NCBI GenBank assembly: GCA_910586095.1 | Contig: CAJUHQ010000174.1 | Span: forward strand, 1 to 5,384 | Source: an uncultured Lachnospiraceae bacterium | Lineage (GTDB): Bacteria; Bacillota; Clostridia; Lachnospirales; Lachnospiraceae | Length of the DNA: 5,384 nucleotides | Direction of reading: 5' to 3' | Part shown: positions 1-5,262 of the stretch, piece by piece | How the letters are laid out: each line of letters begins with the position of its first letter | Numbering within the stretch: the first letter of the stretch is position 1 | Program-made: the position numbers and the translations under genes | The notes under the pieces: generated by a model | The model's database searches: none | Told to the model about the DNA's origin: nothing | Seen by the model: only the letters and a program-made list of their open reading frames with translations

Positions 1-1059
1 GATCAACTCTTCCTGCATAGGTACTAATCCCAAAACAGAAGACTCGGTGCTCGCCTCTTTACGAACCTTTAAAGTTGTTGTATTGACAATGGCATAAGTA
101 GTTCCAACTTCTTTTGCAAGTGCCTCTGCCTCTTCGCCCACTACGCAAAACTCACCTTTTACATATCCTGTACAATTACCAGATGTAATCTTATACCAAC
201 CGTCTTTCTCCTCTACAAATTCGCCTACAGACTTGTCATAAAGCTTTCCGACAATCTCGCCTTCCTCGCTAGGAATATTTCTCACATTGACATAGTTAGT
301 CACCTGTGCAATAACCAGCCCTGAAAAATCCTGTTCCTCCTGAGTTGTTTCCTCCTCTGTCTCTTCCTCGGTTGTCTCTTCGATCTCGGTGCTTTCTGTC
401 TCTGATTCTGTATTCTCTGTTTCTTCTACAGTAGAACTTTCACTCTCCGTATTTTCCACTATAGTAGAACTTTCACTTTCAGAACTTTCTATTATAGAAC
501 TTTCACTCTCAGAGCTTTCACTTTCAGGACTTTCTGTTGTCTCCTGTTTTGCTTCCTCTGTGGATGCAACTTCTGATTCTATTTCCTCATAACTCTCAAC
601 TGCTGAGAACCCTGCACTTGTCTGTAAGTCATCCTTCTGATCTGTCTCAGTCTGTGTGCGCTCTATTTGTTTTCTTTCTTCTATATCAGCCTCTGTAACA
701 GGTTCTACCTGAACCTCACCCAACTCGTCCATAAACTTCTGAACCAATTCTGATGCTGCCTTACTAGAATTTGAGCGAAATCCTACTATACTAAGTGGCC
801 TATCTGCTAATGTGACCTTCTCTGATGCCAATACAATATTAGGCTGCAACCCAGATACACTTTCAATATAAGCAATATTCTGAACTACTTCTCCGCGAAG
901 TTCTTGTATGGAGCTACCTTCATTTAATACAACTGCCACACCTGCCGCTGGTACTCCTGCTGAATTGTTTAGTCTTGCTTCCAATGTCATCTGATGTCCA
1001 GATAATGAAAGTGTACCCATAAGAGCACATGCTGCAATTTTCGTGCCGTACTTATTCAT
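1..1059 (-). CDS. Secreted bacterial-SH3-domain cell-wall protein, 3' end missing (probable NlpC/P60 endopeptidase)
   Basis: The first 353 codons are open and run off the left edge. Residues 1-7 are a basic N-terminus (MNKYGTK), followed by a hydrophobic stretch to about residue 20, read as an export signal. Residues 34-113 form a short N-terminal region with no domain I recognise. Residues 114-246 are a very acidic Ser/Glu/Thr linker with ESESS-type repeats. SH3b domain 1 is about 247-305 (YVNVRNIPSEEGEIVGKL, then DGWYKI and GYVKGEF). SH3b domain 2 begins about 321 (LKVRKEASTESSVLGL) and is cut off. In Clostridia this architecture usually ends in a C-terminal NlpC/P60 (C40) peptidase that cleaves peptidoglycan stem peptides; that domain is outside the window, so the catalytic role is inferred. 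The start is set by GGAGGAG at 1066-1072, about 8 bases before the ATG. It is transcribed separately from trxB, with its own promoter region upstream. Confidence 0.88.
   Translation of the reverse strand, partial: MNKYGTKIAACALMGTLSLSGHQMTLEARLNNSAGVPAAGVAVVLNEGSSIQELRGEVVQNIAYIESVSGLQPNIVLASEKVTLADRPLSIVGFRSNSSKAASELVQKFMDELGEVQVEPVTEADIEERKQIERTQTETDQKDDLQTSAGFSAVESYEEIESEVASTEEAKQETTESPESESSESESSIIESSESESSTIVENTESESSTVEETENTESETESTEIEETTEEETEEETTQEEQDFSGLVIAQVTNYVNVRNIPSEEGEIVGKLYDKSVGEFVEEKDGWYKITSGNCTGYVKGEFCVVGEEAEALAKEVGTTYAIVNTTTLKVRKEASTESSVLGLVPMQEELI
431..540 (-). repeat. Degenerate coding repeat for the Ser/Glu linker
   Basis: On the plus strand the motif tagaactttcact recurs at about 433-444, 465-476 and 495-506, with decayed copies (agctttcactttc, ggactttct) up to 540. 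On the coding strand it gives the ESESS and ESS units of the SH3 protein's linker. Imperfect in-frame repeats of this sort can change in number by slippage without breaking the frame. The serine-rich reading on the opposite strand is a shadow of this repeat. Confidence 0.7.
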
Positions 1060-1082
1060 GCCTAACTCCTCCAAATATGGTG

Positions 1083-1110
1083 TATATAAATCTTAACTGT
1101 TTTGTTTCAA
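1083..1110 (-). promoter_or_regulatory. Possible second promoter (P2) of the SH3 protein gene
   Basis: TTGAAA (1105-1110) is followed after 16 bases by TATATA (1083-1088). A start near 1076 would give a leader of about 17 bases that still contains the GGAGGAG site. The -10 matches the consensus at only 4 of 6 positions, so this is weaker than P1. It matters because it would put the direct-repeat box at 1125-1141 just upstream of its -35. Confidence 0.3.
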
Positions 1111-1124
1111 TTTTATCATCAATT

Positions 1125-1141
1125 ATTACGAAATTGTTACG
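1125..1141 (-). promoter_or_regulatory. Direct-repeat box resembling a WalR (YycF) site
   Basis: Read on the minus strand, the site is CGTAAC, five bases, CGTAAT. The WalR consensus is TGTWAH-N5-TGTWAH, and each half-site here fits at 5 of 6 positions with exactly the 5-base gap. WalR classically controls peptidoglycan hydrolase genes, which matches the downstream SH3-domain cell-wall protein. The box lies just downstream of P1 and about 14 bases upstream of the P2 -35, so it could repress one promoter or activate the other. Assignment is by motif only. Confidence 0.35.
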
Positions 1142-1151
1142 TTCTTGAAAT

Positions 1152-1180
1152 AAAATAGCATACTTTTTATAAAATGTCAA
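1152..1180 (-). promoter_or_regulatory. Sigma-A-type promoter (P1) of the SH3 protein gene
   Basis: A perfect -35 TTGACA (1175-1180), a 17-base spacer and a -10 TATTTT (1152-1157), with TGC directly before the -10 giving an extended -10. Initiation near 1145 would give a leader of about 85 bases before the ATG at 1059. Confidence 0.7.
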
Positions 1181-1397
1181 GGTTCTTTTTTTGTGTTTTT
1201 CTACTGCATTTTTATCATTTTAGACGCGTATGCACTTAGATGATACCACAAAAAAAGGCACATTTCCTGCACTTTCACCATATTTTTCTTCCGGAGGACC
1301 TCTTTAGACCTATATTCTGATATTTTTTATCATTTTTATCTATTTTATGATTGTAAAATATAGTTAAAAATTGAATTTAAATTATTACTAAAGTTTC
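1181..1397. other. AT-rich spacer between trxB and the SH3 protein gene
   Basis: With the promoter region at 1060-1180 this makes a 338-base gap without a gene. I found no convincing small ORF, RNA gene or strong hairpin. On the minus strand a T7 tract (1251-1257) follows GTGCAGGAAATGTGCC, but only about three pairs can form before it, so it is at best a poor terminator for trxB. A short GC-rich island at about 1292-1303 (ccggaggacctc) stands out in the AT-rich background and remains unexplained. Confidence 0.5.
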
Positions 1398-2321
1398 TTA
1401 ATTTTTTATAAAATACTCCTGCACAGAATGTATTGCATTGGCCCCATCCGCCACGGCTGTAATAATTTGACGCAATGCCTTCTTTCGGATATCTCCTGCC
1501 ACAAAAATGCCTTCGACAGAAGTTCTACATGTCTCGTCTGCTAAGACATACCCTTTTTCATCCAACGCTACAATGTGCTCAAACTGTTTTGTATTGGGTA
1601 CAGTACCCACTGCAATAAATATTCCGTTCACTTCTAGTGTGCTTACTGCATCCTGTTTCTTATTGTATATTGATATATGTTCTACCACATCCTCCCCACA
1701 AATTTCTTTTACTTCGCTGTTCCATATCACCTCGACATTAGCTAGCGAAAACAATTTATTTTGCAAGCTCATTGCTGCCCTCAAACTCTCTCTTCGATGG
1801 ATCAAATAAACTTTTTGACAAATTCCTGCTAAAAATATAGCATCCTCCACAGCTACATCTCCGCCACCTACTACTGCCACTGTCTTTTTTCTAAAAAAAG
1901 CGCCGTCACACGTCGCACAGTAGGACACGCCCATCCCTGCAAATTTCATTTCTCCTGGCACCCCAAGCATCGAATGTGATGCGCCTGTAGCAAGCAAAAC
2001 TGCGCGCGTGTCAAAATCTCCCTGCTCAGTGTGAACAGTCTTTTTTTCGGGAAAGCTCTCTATTCCCTGCACTTTTGCAGTGATAAAAGGCACTCCAAGT
2101 TGGTCTACATGTGCTTTAAATTTATCTGAAATCTCACTTCCACTGATATTAGGAATTCCTAAATAATTATCTACTTCATACGTAGTCAGTATCTGCCCTC
2201 CACTCACAGGGCTTTTATCAATCACAGCAAGATTCATACCTGCTCTTGTCGCATATACAGCAGCTCCCATTCCCGCTGGTCCTGCACCTATAATCAGCAA
2301 ATCATACATATTTGTGTCCAT
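1398..2321 (-). CDS. trxB: Thioredoxin-disulfide reductase (FAD/NADPH)
   Basis: A cytoplasmic flavoprotein that passes electrons from NADPH through FAD and a redox-active disulfide to thioredoxin. In the 307-residue reading used here, the FAD-binding GAGPAG is at 12-17 and SGGQ follows at 40-43. The redox pair is Cys135/Cys138 in YCATCDG. The NADPH site is GGGDVA at 152-157 with HRRESLRA from 175, the second FAD motif is FVAGD at 283-287, and the C-terminal ADGANA is present. Length and order match classical low-molecular-weight TrxB. Three in-frame ATGs compete (2330, 2321, 2309). I chose 2321 because GGAGG at 2331-2335 lies 9 bases upstream, against 0 for 2330 and 21 for 2309, and because it makes a TAATG overlap with the SDR stop. 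It is the second gene of a translationally coupled pair. No thioredoxin gene is visible. A related ferredoxin/flavodoxin-linked reductase is less likely given the intact NADPH motifs. Confidence 0.93.
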   Translation of the reverse strand: MDTNMYDLLIIGAGPAGMGAAVYATRAGMNLAVIDKSPVSGGQILTTYEVDNYLGIPNISGSEISDKFKAHVDQLGVPFITAKVQGIESFPEKKTVHTEQGDFDTRAVLLATGASHSMLGVPGEMKFAGMGVSYCATCDGAFFRKKTVAVVGGGDVAVEDAIFLAGICQKVYLIHRRESLRAAMSLQNKLFSLANVEVIWNSEVKEICGEDVVEHISIYNKKQDAVSTLEVNGIFIAVGTVPNTKQFEHIVALDEKGYVLADETCRTSVEGIFVAGDIRKKALRQIITAVADGANAIHSVQEYFIKN

Positions 2322-3052
2322 TATATCCATCCTCCATCTAATGTTATAATCTGTCCTGTCAAATACTCATTTCCTGTACATAAAAGTCTTACAAGCTGTG
2401 CAACCTCTGTCGGACTTCCCATGCGATCCGCTGGGATCTCCTGCACAAGTGCTTCTATCTCCTCGTCATCATAGCATTGATTCATATCTGTATCAATCAA
2501 TCCACACGCAATTGCATTGACTTGTATATTACTAGGGCCTAATTCTTTTGCAAGTGCTTTGGTAAAGGTATTGAGGCCTCCTTTTGACGCAGAATATGCC
2601 ACCTCCATAGAGGCCCCTACACATCCCCACACAGAAGATATATTGATAATCTTCCCACACTGCCTTTTTACCATTTGTGGTATCGCACAACGACAGGTAA
2701 GAAAACAAGCTGACAAGTTTGTATTGATGACTTCCTGCCACTTTTGATAAGACATATCTGTCAAAAGTCCACTGTAAGAAATTCCTGCATTGTTTACTAA
2801 AATGTCCAGCGCAGAAATATCATCGAACATTTTTTCTACCTGTTCTTCATTGTCAATAGGAAAGGTATAGCCACGACATGTAATACCATACTTTTCTGAA
2901 AGTTGTTGCATCAATTCTTCTAAAAGTAATGTGTTTTTGCTGCATGTAAGATACAAATCATATCCATCCTGTGCGAGTGCCGTGGCAATAGCCCTCCCTA
3001 TTCCTCTAGAAGCTCCTGTTATTAATGCCTTTTTCCTTTTATGACTTTCCAT
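2321..3052 (-). CDS. SDR-family NAD(P)H oxidoreductase, YmfI-like (candidate EF-P 5-aminopentanone reductase)
   Basis: A 243-residue classical short-chain dehydrogenase/reductase. The nucleotide-binding TGASRGIG is at 12-19 and NNAG at 87-90. The catalytic tetrad is Asn112, Ser140, Tyr153 and Lys157 (AYSASKGG). The C-terminal TGQIITLDGGW is typical of FabG-like enzymes. No Asp follows the second beta strand (TCSKN), which favours NADPH. From memory, the block SSVWG..GAS.EV.YS.SKG and the IP..R..SP.E.A region match B. subtilis YmfI, which reduces the 5-aminopentanone adduct on elongation factor P, better than they match FabG or bile-acid hydroxysteroid dehydrogenases. Position 183 is Cys (ACG) where most SDRs have Pro (APG). 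The start is supported by AGGAGA at 3058-3063, 5 bases before the ATG. The gene overlaps trxB by one base. No efp gene is visible. The SDR fold is certain; the substrate is inferred. Confidence 0.88.
   Translation of the reverse strand: MESHKRKKALITGASRGIGRAIATALAQDGYDLYLTCSKNTLLLEELMQQLSEKYGITCRGYTFPIDNEEQVEKMFDDISALDILVNNAGISYSGLLTDMSYQKWQEVINTNLSACFLTCRCAIPQMVKRQCGKIINISSVWGCVGASMEVAYSASKGGLNTFTKALAKELGPSNIQVNAIACGLIDTDMNQCYDDEEIEALVQEIPADRMGSPTEVAQLVRLLCTGNEYLTGQIITLDGGWI
2331..2336 (-). promoter_or_regulatory. Ribosome binding site that decides the trxB start
   Basis: TGGAGG on the minus strand lies inside the last codons of the SDR gene. Its 3' end abuts the ATG at 2330, which is too close to use, but it is 9 bases from the ATG at 2321, within the normal range. 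The TAA of the SDR gene shares one base with that second ATG, typical of translational coupling. Confidence 0.75.
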
Positions 3053-3096
3053 GTCAATCTCCTATCTTCCCGCTTTTGAATTGACTATACTAACGC

Positions 3097-3210
3097 TCAT
3101 GTCGTAGCCTTGCTGCGACTCAAATCAAGGGCGTGAAACTTAAGTCTTCTTTGCGAAGCAGCCTTTGCTGCAAACGAAAACTGCCACAGGCAGTTAGAAG
3201 TACTTTTCAT
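3097..3210. repeat. Dispersed hairpin repeat, copy A1
   Basis: It shares with copy B the blocks ctcatg...gactcaaatc...gtgaaactt, tttgctgcaaac (3164-3175) and cagttagaagtacttttca (3191-3209; 18 of 19 bases identical to 4546-4564). Internal hairpins: gtcgtagc/gctgcgac (3101-3108 and 3112-3119, one G-T pair), gcagc/gctgc (3158-3162 and 3167-3171), and aactgcc/ggcagtt (3179-3185 and 3189-3195). The outer ends tgaaacttaagtcttct and agaagtacttttca are imperfect inverted repeats. A 37-codon minus-strand reading crosses it (3097-3210), but it has no ribosome binding site and its frame is not kept in copy B. Confidence 0.75.
3172..3195 (-). terminator. Weak candidate terminator of the bile salt hydrolase transcript
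   Basis: On the minus strand a 7-pair stem (AACTGCC, loop TGT, GGCAGTT) is followed by TTCGTTT. The stem is perfect but the T tract is interrupted, so termination would be partial. It lies inside repeat copy A1, between the hydrolase and the SDR gene, and no better terminator is visible in that gap. Confidence 0.4.
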
Positions 3211-3275
3211 GGTGTGAGACTTAGAATTCTCTGCGAAACAGTCTTTGTTGCGCGCAATTAGAAACTCTTCACACA
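3211..3275. repeat. Dispersed hairpin repeat, diverged copy A2
   Basis: This directly abuts copy A1 in the same orientation. It retains gtgtgagactta...ctgcgaaacagtctttgttgc...attagaaactcttcacac, parallel to A1's gtgaaactta...ttgcgaagcagcctttgctgc...gttagaagtacttttca. The ends gtgtgagacttagaattct and agaaactcttcacac are imperfect inverted repeats. It lacks the left-hand ctcatg...caaatc block and is the most diverged copy. Confidence 0.6.
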
Positions 3276-3371
3276 CTACTACTATGCATTTTTTATCCTT
3301 CCTATAACTGTGAATCCCTATCTCTAAACCTCTATCTCTAAGCCCTCACAAATTAAGGCATATATTATATC
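3276..3371. other. Spacer with a short 14-base tandem repeat
   Basis: This completes the 319-base gap between the hydrolase and SDR genes. It holds a two-copy tandem repeat of period 14 (3318-3331 and 3332-3345, ctatctctaa followed by acct or gccc). I see no clear promoter for the SDR-trxB unit in the gap: a TATAGT resembling a -10 sits at 3084-3089 without a good -35. Read-through from the hydrolase gene is therefore possible. Confidence 0.45.
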
Positions 3372-4358
3372 TTATTGTAGTGTTTCATTTTGTATATGAA
3401 ACTGTTCTTCTCGAATCGAATGATATCGTACAAGCATTGTTGCATCCAAATTTTCATGGTACATATTCACTGCTGTAATCTGGTGGTTCTCATACGTTGT
3501 ATAATAATAAATCCCCTTTTTTGTATTGCAACACGATGTGTAGAGAGTAGTCTCATAGTTTCCATCTTCCAAATCACAACAACCTCGTTGCTGATCCACA
3601 GCTCCAAGAATATGAAAAAACTGATTGACACTCTCTTTCTCCGAATTACCTGAAACTGAATGAAGCTTGACAAAAGCCGCTCTGACAAAACGCGACTGTG
3701 AAGACAGATCTCCTGGCAGTCCGATTGCCCCCATTCCACGGCTGTATGGCTGTAACACCACCTGATCTGAGAACTCATTGTGTGGTTCTTTTGCTGATAA
3801 TTTCATATAGTCATTTAATCGAAATAACTGTTCTGGAAATGGTGGATTGTTTGTCAAAATTCCTATGGGATTATCATAAATTTGAAGTCCTTGCTTTGTT
3901 GCTTCTACTGTGATTGTTTTGCTATGGTCCGCCACAATCCAATGTAACTGTGCCACAGGTAATTGGTCGCTAAATGGTGTATTCACAAGATTGACATTCT
4001 CTAATGCTATCTGAGCCTCCTTTACTGTGGCACATGTCCCTAAAAGCCACAAGATCAATTCAAACTGCGCTACATTGTTCTTATCCTGCACTAGATCTTG
4101 ATAGACTGCATTACCTACAAAATTTAGTCCTGCTATCCCTAATCCTTTTTCATTTACAGCATCATAATATAACGGGTAGTCTGCACGCACACACGCCATG
4201 CCAATCATCGCATAATGTTGGTCTATGCGATCCATATGGCGAAACAAAAGTGGATAATTGCGCGGTGTCACTACGATCTCATCCCCATAGGAAAAATCAT
4301 TATCTAATGTACGCCCAAAATAAAAATCTTTTGTTTGATAGGTTGCTGCTGTGCACAT
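3372..4358 (-). CDS. bsh: Bile salt hydrolase / choloylglycine hydrolase (linear amide C-N hydrolase, C59)
   Basis: It hydrolyses the amide bond of glycine- or taurine-conjugated bile salts, releasing free bile acid and the amino acid. It is an N-terminal nucleophile enzyme: the initial Met is removed to expose Cys2. The expected active-site residues are all present by comparison with the Clostridium perfringens enzyme: Cys2, Arg16, Asp19, Asn79 (AGLNF), Asn170 (LTNNP) and Arg223 (SRFVR). The length of 328 residues is normal, and there is no signal peptide, so it is cytoplasmic. From memory, YPLYYDA, FELI.WLLG, YSRGMG..GLPGDLSS.SRFVRAAF and QFFHILG closely resemble the Lactobacillus plantarum enzyme. 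The selectivity-loop Ser206-Arg207-Gly208 fits the type reported to prefer glycine conjugates. Penicillin V acylases share the fold but are less similar. AGGGAG at 4370-4375, 11 bases before the ATG, is a slightly distant ribosome binding site. The gene sits alone between direct repeats A1/A2 and B. Confidence 0.96.
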   Translation of the reverse strand: MCTAATYQTKDFYFGRTLDNDFSYGDEIVVTPRNYPLLFRHMDRIDQHYAMIGMACVRADYPLYYDAVNEKGLGIAGLNFVGNAVYQDLVQDKNNVAQFELILWLLGTCATVKEAQIALENVNLVNTPFSDQLPVAQLHWIVADHSKTITVEATKQGLQIYDNPIGILTNNPPFPEQLFRLNDYMKLSAKEPHNEFSDQVVLQPYSRGMGAIGLPGDLSSQSRFVRAAFVKLHSVSGNSEKESVNQFFHILGAVDQQRGCCDLEDGNYETTLYTSCCNTKKGIYYYTTYENHQITAVNMYHENLDATMLVRYHSIREEQFHIQNETLQ

Positions 4359-4425
4359 CTTTCTATATTCTCCCTTCTCTTGCTATCACTCTAGCGATTC
4401 ACTATGATGAGTATAGACAAAGTTC

Positions 4426-4452
4426 ACATTGTAGATTTGTGCAAATCAATGT
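4426..4452. promoter_or_regulatory. Palindromic operator-like site upstream of bsh
   Basis: The core gatttg-tg-caaatc (4434-4447) is a perfect 14-base palindrome with a 2-base centre. The symmetry continues outward as acatt (4426-4430) and aatgt (4448-4452), with three extra bases (gta) on the left arm only. It lies 68-94 bases before the bsh ATG, where a dimeric repressor or activator could act. No regulator gene is visible, so the protein cannot be named. Confidence 0.45.
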
Positions 4453-4470
4453 ATATGTCACATATTAATC

Positions 4471-4566
4471 CTCATGCCATCCTTGGGTCGCTCAAATCTT
4501 TGGCATGAAACTTGTACTTCTCCTTAAAGCAGTTTTTGCTGCAAACAGTTAAAAGTACTTTTCACC
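4471..4566. repeat. Dispersed hairpin repeat, copy B
   Basis: The third copy, in the same orientation as A1 and A2, lies just upstream of bsh. It holds an inverted pair catgcca (4473-4479) and tggcatg (4501-4507), a small hairpin gcag/ctgc (4529-4532 and 4539-4542), and the perfect palindrome aaaagtactttt (4551-4562). Relative to A1 it lacks 16 bases between gcaaa and cagtt, so no reading frame is conserved between copies. This suggests a structural rather than coding element. Confidence 0.72.
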
Positions 4567-4667
4567 TATTCCATTCGCAGGAATTTAGAAGATCGTCCTT
4601 GAACAATGACACTGTAACAAAATGTTACAATAACGAATAGCAACACAGCAGAAAAAGCTTTTTCCAT
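4566..4667 (-). CDS. Candidate 33-residue single-span membrane peptide
   Basis: A short open frame encodes MEKAFSAVLLFVIVTFCYSV followed by IVQGRSSKFLRME. Residues 4-22 form a continuous hydrophobic span, then a basic tail (Arg25, Lys28, Arg31). A promoter-like sequence at 4724-4751 would start RNA about 50 bases upstream. Against it, there is no good ribosome binding site: only AGGA about 20 bases upstream, better placed for a competing 19-codon frame starting MVTCKRWKK at 4686. I recognise no family. It could be a small membrane peptide, a leader peptide for the bsh transcript, or chance. Its stop codon touches repeat copy B, and bsh starts 207 bases downstream. Confidence 0.3.
   Translation of the reverse strand: MEKAFSAVLLFVIVTFCYSVIVQGRSSKFLRME
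4613..4629. promoter_or_regulatory. Perfect inverted repeat inside the candidate small ORF
   Basis: tgtaaca-aaa-tgttaca has 7-base arms with a 3-base centre. It could be a protein-binding site or a small RNA hairpin; no T tract follows on either strand, so it is not a terminator. A second perfect palindrome, gaaaaagctttttc (4651-4664), overlaps the first codons of the small ORF. Confidence 0.4.
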
Positions 4668-4723
4668 CTTTTACATGTTACCATACTGTCCTGCAAAAAA
4701 GACGCTATTTTTCTTCTATTTTT

Positions 4724-4751
4724 ATTTTACACGATCTTATGCAAATGTAAA
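4724..4751 (-). promoter_or_regulatory. Sigma-A-type promoter upstream of the small ORF and bsh
   Basis: -35 TTTACA (4746-4751), a 16-base spacer and -10 TAAAAT (4724-4729); each hexamer matches consensus at 5 of 6 positions. Initiation is expected near 4717. No terminator is visible between here and bsh, and no better promoter was found nearer to bsh, so this may drive bsh through a long leader of about 360 bases containing repeat B and the palindromes. Confidence 0.5.
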
Positions 4752-4790
4752 CAAAAATGTCACAGTTCCTGGTTCTGTCATCCAAACTAT

Positions 4791-5146
4791 TTAGTTTTTC
4801 TTTTCAATCGCTTTTTCAACACTATCAACAATATACTATGTAAAAATATCATCTGAAAGCTCTTCTTTCAATTCTTTTCGTTCCTCCTCAAAAATTTACC
4901 ACACTTTTTCTTTCTCTTTGGCAGTCATGTCCTCCCAACTTTTGTATTGACATAAGCACCACCATTCATTGTCATGGCAATCACGTCAACCAAAAAAGAA
5001 TAGCAAACAACTGTTGGTTTATTTCTGTGGATTCTCCAATCAGGATGGAGGAACTTTTTATACCTAAATCAGTAATAAACAACACTGTAACAATTACCTT
5101 TACTGCTAGTATGGCAATGATATTTTTGTATTTTAAAATGTTTCAT
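4791..5146 (-). pseudogene. Decayed small membrane-protein gene
   Basis: From the ATG at 5146 the frame reads MKHFK and then needs a one-base correction in a run of A's to continue as YKNIIAILAVKVIVTVLFIT, a transmembrane-like helix. The frame goes on to QQLFAILFWLT and stops at TGA. A second shift is then needed, either directly into DCHDNEWWCLCQYKSWED or through a frame with VIAMTMNGGAYVNTK. The last part is TAKEKEKVW, stop, IFEEERKELKEELSDDIFT, stop, YIVDSVEKAIEKKN and a final TAA. The original was probably about 118 residues: one or two membrane helices and a charged helical C-terminal tail. The family is not recognised. Coding-like composition across frames, broken by at least two frameshifts and two stops, supports a pseudogene over a spacer. 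Sequencing error cannot explain both stops and both shifts easily. Confidence 0.6.
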
Positions 5147-5262
5147 AAAATATTAGCACAATCTAGTAGCGAAGCCCTACTTTCTGCGTTGTATAGTAGC
5201 ATACTTTCTCCACACAGGGCTGTACAAAAAAATTCTCCGTAAACATACCACAATTTTTATTC
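5147..5262. other. Spacer upstream of the pseudogene
   Basis: No gene is seen. It contains a weak inverted repeat agccct/agggct (5173-5178 and 5216-5221) enclosing two copies of tagtagc (5164-5170, just outside the left arm, and 5194-5200), each followed by actttct. No promoter of good quality is visible for the pseudogene. Confidence 0.35.

Noticed and set aside
389..592. Plus-strand serine/leucine-rich ORF
   Set aside because: It is the antisense of the repetitive acidic linker and has no ribosome binding site or domain.
989..1059. Lipoprotein signal (IAAC at residues 8-11) in the SH3 protein
   Set aside because: The sequence fits the lipobox letters, but only seven residues precede it and the hydrophobic stretch lies after the Cys, not before it. 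An ordinary export signal fits better.
1251..1275. Rho-independent terminator for trxB
   Set aside because: There is a T7 tract on the minus strand, but only about three base pairs can form in front of it.
2321..4358. A bile-acid modification operon: hydrolase, hydroxysteroid dehydrogenase-type SDR and flavoprotein
   Set aside because: The genes share a strand, but a 319-base gap with repeats separates bsh from the SDR gene. The SDR's motifs look like YmfI rather than 7-alpha or 3-alpha hydroxysteroid dehydrogenases, and the flavoprotein is a standard TrxB with CATC.
4004..4468. Plus-strand 154-codon ORF opposite bsh
   Set aside because: It lies mostly antisense to the strongly supported bsh gene and shows no recognisable domain.
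3097..4566. CRISPR-like array from repeats A1, A2 and B
   Set aside because: Only three diverged copies, two of them directly abutting with no spacer and the third over 1 kb away. No cas genes are present.
5027..5242. Plus-strand 71-codon ORF over the pseudogene
   Set aside because: The minus strand gives a more protein-like reading (hydrophobic helix then charged tail) across a longer stretch. The plus reading shows no domain and lies opposite the remnant.
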